A model generated the notes under the pieces. The model saw nothing but the letters and a program-made list of their open reading frames with translations, was not told the origin of the DNA and made no database searches. A stretch of 10,996 nucleotides of DNA, taken from NCBI GenBank assembly GCA_910592005.1, contig CAJVPP010003711.1, positions 1 to 10,996 on the forward strand, read 5' to 3'. Position numbers and translations under genes: made by a program. Positions 8,222 through 10,996 of this stretch are shown here, in pieces. Source of the stretch: Funneliformis mosseae. Lineage: Eukaryota; Glomeromycota; Glomeromycetes; Glomerales; Glomeraceae. The stretch's first letter is position 1. Each line of letters opens with the position of its first letter.

Positions 8222-10647
8222 CTAAATTAATGGGGGTAAATCCGAAGGTGATCCCTCAGGACATGGAGATTTGGGGGATGAAGGGGAAGTTTGATTTTCA
8301 ACTATCACCATTTTCTTGTTGAAAGTTCCAGTCTCTTTTTCCGCTTTCTTTGCCTTTGCCGGTGTATCCTCCACTTGAGTTATATGGATATGATTATCTT
8401 TAGTAGTACCTTTATTTATTGCTCTAATCATAGATAAAACATCAGTCTGTAATAACAATATCAAGTTATTATTAATATTTTAATGAGTGTTTATTTTCGA
8501 TCCTTACCTGCCAACTCATCAAGTCAACCATATCTTTTGCGAACTGTTCAAAATCGTCAAAGGACACAGGTATTTTAATTCGTGTGAATTGTTGAAGGAT
8601 ATATATCGATGGTAAAGGACGAATTAAATACTTTATAATGATGTAGCCATCTACAGGAAAAAACATGATATGTAAATATTCAGAATTTCCATCACTGTCT
8701 CCTAACTATAATACTTACTGACAGCTTGTACAAGATAAACGCGTGCCTTTTCCTTGGGTATACTTTTTAATAACTTGTTCAAAATTTGCATGGAATTTCG
8801 ACATAGCTTGACTTGATCACCACCTTCTTTCGCTAAAGGAGCTCTTCTAGTGAATGAAAACTCAACGATAATTACAACTTGATGTTTTTGTGTTGTTTTG
8901 ATAACCTTGAAAACTCCATTGATCTTGTGTTTTTTCGTGTCAGGAGTGGTTAGCTCGACCCTAAGTGAAATAAATAAAGAATTAACAGGCAGACTATTAA
9001 ACGTTTCGAAATTGTAATTGATACTTACCAACTGACATCCAATACATCCTGATGCATTCTAAACAAACGATTTAAAATATACACAGTGGTATCTATGGCA
9101 TATGTTCTTTCGAGATCGAGGCTATTGGATTCAATTCTTAGTGACGCTTCTAGGCGGATGGAGCTACTCATAGAAATAAGTAATAATGACATGTGAAGGA
9201 TTAGTTAATGCTAACATATAAATAAACACTTACAAATGTGTCAATATTTGCCAGGCAATGTCATGCGCTTCATGATAATAGGGATTGAACGAGTTCTCAG
9301 GAACAAAGGAATTGCGAGTGAGAATTGGGATCTTGATTCTGTCGCATACATCCTCGGTAAATTGATTGATGTATTGTGTAAATTCGAAAGTCAGATTCCA
9401 ACTTTTTTTTGAAGAACATTTTCAAGCCATGCAATTTGATCTCTATTCAAGAGCCTTTTAACTTTCTTGTGCATCTCATCGTCAGATAAATCTAAAATTC
9501 CGTTGAGACATATTGATGATAAACAGTCTTTCTCAGATTGTGTGTCCCTTCTTTGTTGTGCGGTTAAAACTGCAAGTAAGTTGTTGCGGATGTTCGTCTC
9601 CTCCTGGATGATTAAGTATCAGTAAACAAATTATTTATTATACAAAAAAGTAGTAAATGCTAAAATACCTCCGTGAGGTCTCTAATCTCTTCATCATTTG
9701 CAACATCAATAATCTCCATATCACTCTCCTCCGTATCATTCACTGCGAAATTATCAGAATTATCAGAATTTCCCCTACTATTTATTATAAAGAAGTAATG
9801 AGCTCAATGGACAAGGCGTAAATAAATATTTGTACTATGCGTTCTTACCCGGGTAATTTGCGACGTTTTCCTGCATTTACTACGTTTTCGGGTTTCCGCT
9901 TCAGTGAACTCAAAATCACTTTCTTTTTCTCCGTGCGTGCAGTTTCTAAGAGTTCTAAGGCATCTATTTCTGTATTGATGATGACTGAATTCTAGAGTTG
10001 GCGAGTACATATGTTAGAACACATAATATAATATTATATACAGTAGGATAGACTTACCGTTTTATTCTCTACCTCCCGTTTTTACATAAATTCATTTTTT
10101 TTCCTTCAATTTTGTTCCAAAAATTATCTACACATGATAAGTTCTTGAAAAAATTTGGTAAATGGTAAGTAGCCGTGCAGAACTGTCATATTTCGAGAAG
10201 CTTAAACAATCAGATGACATACAATGGGACAAAACCACCATCACCTCAGGCGGGAACGAAACCCTCCTTTGGCTGTATTACACCAACAGAAATTATATGA
10301 TGGGACAAAACCACCATCACCTCAGGTGGGAATGAAACCCTCCTTTGGCTGTACAAAACTGTCATAACAGACTATAAGAAAAAGATAAATATTCAAACTA
10401 AAATACCTTCTCTTTCAAGCGATTTGCAGTATTTCTTTGTTGTTCGCTATGCATCATCATTTGCAATCTTATCTAAACGCGTAACAAATCTCTTCCTCCA
10501 TGTTCCTTTGTCTGTATCTTTTGCGGTATCTATAGTTGACATAATGACGGGCTCGAAAGATTCTAAAAAGTGAAGATACGCCCATTCTTCCACGGGCGTT
10601 TCATCAAAATAATCCCTGATCACCTTATAGAGAAGGTGTAAATCCAT
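8222..10647 (-). CDS. nine-exon gene, divergent PD-(D/E)XK-like protein (putative), two frame breaks
   Basis: Exons, 5' to 3' on the minus strand: 10647-10407, 10072-10058, 9991-9849, 9774-9669, 9603-9234, 9163-9029, 8960-8719, 8650-8508, 8446-8222. All donors are GT and all acceptors AG; phases agree throughout and the product would be about 539 residues. Exon 1 (MDLHLLYKVIRDYF...) loses frame by one extra base near 10452; the correct frame there also offers ATG 10460 as an alternative start. A second break is one missing base in the run of eight T (plus strand) at 9403-9410. Parts: helical N-terminus; basic GKRRKLP near residue 130 (possible nuclear signal); acidic segment about 135-168; then a region with VELTTPDTKKHKINGVFKV and VVIIVEFS (about 338-372); a Pro/Ser-rich tail. 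The order, including the later IKIPVSFDDFEQFAKDM, recalls PD-(D/E)XK-like proteins of early-diverging fungi, but Asn351 replaces the usual Asp and Ser372 the usual Lys, so activity is doubtful. It is either a recent pseudogene or a gene with sequence errors. Confidence 0.65.
10073..10406 (-). other. intron 1 of the minus-strand gene, enlarged
   Basis: The donor is GTATTT just below 10407 and the acceptor is GGGAG before 10072. At 334 nt it is about five times longer than the other seven introns (61-74 nt). The excess is accounted for by the duplicated 54-bp repeat and its flanks. The following exon is only 15 nt (VENKT), because an in-frame TAA lies just upstream of that acceptor; an original acceptor may have been displaced by the insertion. 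Confidence 0.5.
10224..10353. repeat. pair of 54-bp direct repeats
   Basis: Copies at 10224-10277 and 10300-10353 (76-bp offset) differ at only two bases, C10251 against T10327 and C10257 against T10333, both CpG to TpG. Each contains CACCTCAGG(T/C)G, which is a perfect 11-bp palindrome in the second copy. A related tail, ACTGTCATA, occurs at about 10183-10191 and 10357-10365, suggesting a third, partial unit upstream. They are GC-richer than the surroundings and lie within intron 1 of the minus-strand gene. This looks like a dispersed or tandem repeat family. Confidence 0.85.
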
Positions 10648-10680
10648 ACTCAAAAATCTAATATACTCAAAAATTTAATA
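10647..10680. repeat. 17-bp tandem duplication at the start codon
   Basis: TACTCAAAAATCTAATA (10647-10663) is followed immediately by TACTCAAAAATTTAATA (10664-10680), with one C/T difference. The first copy's first base is the A of the minus-strand start codon at 10647, and the second copy abuts the TA of the MITE. Confidence 0.8.
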
Positions 10681-10821
10681 TACAGTTAAATCTCGATATA
10701 CCGAACCTGCGGTTCAGAAAAAAAAGTTCGGTATATAGATGATGTTCGGTAAATCCAATTTTTTTTTATACCGAACTCTATAAGTAAACAATAAAAAGTT
10801 CGGTATATCAAGAATCATGTA
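10681..10821. mobile_element. pogo-like MITE, about 137 bp
   Basis: After TA (10681-10682) the sequence CAGTTAAATCTCGATATACC begins, typical of pogo/Tigger-type ends. The word GTTCGGTATA or its complement recurs at 10695-10706, 10726-10736, 10744-10750, 10768-10776 and 10798-10808 in both orientations. The last copy, continued by TCAAGAATCATG and then TA at 10820-10821, is a decayed reverse complement of the left end. The interior has no coding capacity. It sits 34 bp upstream of the minus-strand gene's start, in its presumed promoter or 5' leader. Confidence 0.7.
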
Positions 10822-10875
10822 ATTTTTTGTATAATGTACATAGCATAAAATTTTATTAAAATGTTTAAAGAATTA

Positions 10876-10938
10876 TACACTGCCCTACAATAAATTACCG
10901 GATTTTATAAATTTTACTGAGTAATTTATAGTAAAATT
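10876..10938. repeat. interleaved inverted repeats, possible mariner-type end
   Basis: ATAAATTAC (10890-10898) pairs with GTAATTTAT (10921-10929), and AATTTTACT (10910-10918) pairs with AGTAAAATT (10930-10938), an A-B-A'-B' order. The stretch follows TA (10876-10877) and CACTGCCC, which resembles the outer end of a Tc1/mariner-type or MITE family. The rest of such an element would lie beyond the window or is lost. Confidence 0.4.
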
Positions 10939-10996
10939 GAAGATCTTCAGATTGCATAAATGTTTACTAATTTTCAATAAAAATCATCTGATTTTT

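Noticed and set aside
10224..10353. Repeat pair as a CRISPR array
   Set aside because: Only two units with one 22-bp gap, in eukaryotic intron context; no array and no associated genes.
10683..10808. GTTCGGTATA array as regulatory operators of the minus-strand gene
   Set aside because: The TA-CAGT terminal sequence and the inverted arrangement are explained better by a pogo-like miniature element.
1..10996. tRNA, rRNA or other structured RNA genes
   Set aside because: No cloverleaf with a recognisable T-loop or conserved rRNA segment was seen on either strand by eye; a covariance-model search was not possible.

Overview
The window looks like nuclear DNA of a eukaryote with an AT-rich, transposon-loaded genome. 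The best fit is a Glomeromycotina-type fungus such as Rhizophagus. The reasons are very high A+T, short introns of about 61-75 nt with GTAAG-type donors and AG acceptors, Tc1/mariner and pogo-like DNA transposons, and many coding relics broken by stops. The organism call is inference; no prokaryotic operon, Shine-Dalgarno or RNA-gene signals were seen.

Layout. 90-398: tandem repeats (42-bp and 30-bp units, both multiples of three) that on the minus strand read as an aromatic/acidic repeat peptide, now broken. 668-1390: decayed plus-strand gene with two recognisable introns. 1391-3170: AT-rich DNA without a supportable gene, holding several inverted repeats. 3171-3503: decayed minus-strand coding relic. 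3594-3906 and 6700-7151: two pieces of one plus-strand coding relic, split by a 2.8-kb DNA transposon (3907-6697) with about 20-bp terminal inverted repeats and a TA duplication. The transposon carries a dead transposase with Tc1/mariner-like catalytic motifs. 7170-7767: decayed minus-strand gene with a C2HC-type cysteine/histidine pattern. 7768-8221: short open frames of doubtful meaning.

8222-10647 (minus) is the only nearly intact gene. Nine exons can be traced with consistent phases, giving about 539 residues, but two single-base frame breaks interrupt it, one in an 8-base homopolymer. Its C-terminal half may be a divergent PD-(D/E)XK-like nuclease fold. Its first intron is enlarged by a duplicated 54-bp repeat, and a pogo-like MITE (10681-10821) lies 34 bp upstream of the start codon.

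The common theme is decay by C-to-T / G-to-A transitions. Repeat copies inside the window differ almost only by transitions, several at CpG, and most premature stops are ones that such changes produce from Trp, Arg or Gln codons. I found no convincing new functional system. The most interesting points are the transposase with a cysteine-bearing insertion between its last two catalytic positions, the readable pre-insertion site, and the internal evidence for methylation-type or RIP-like mutation.
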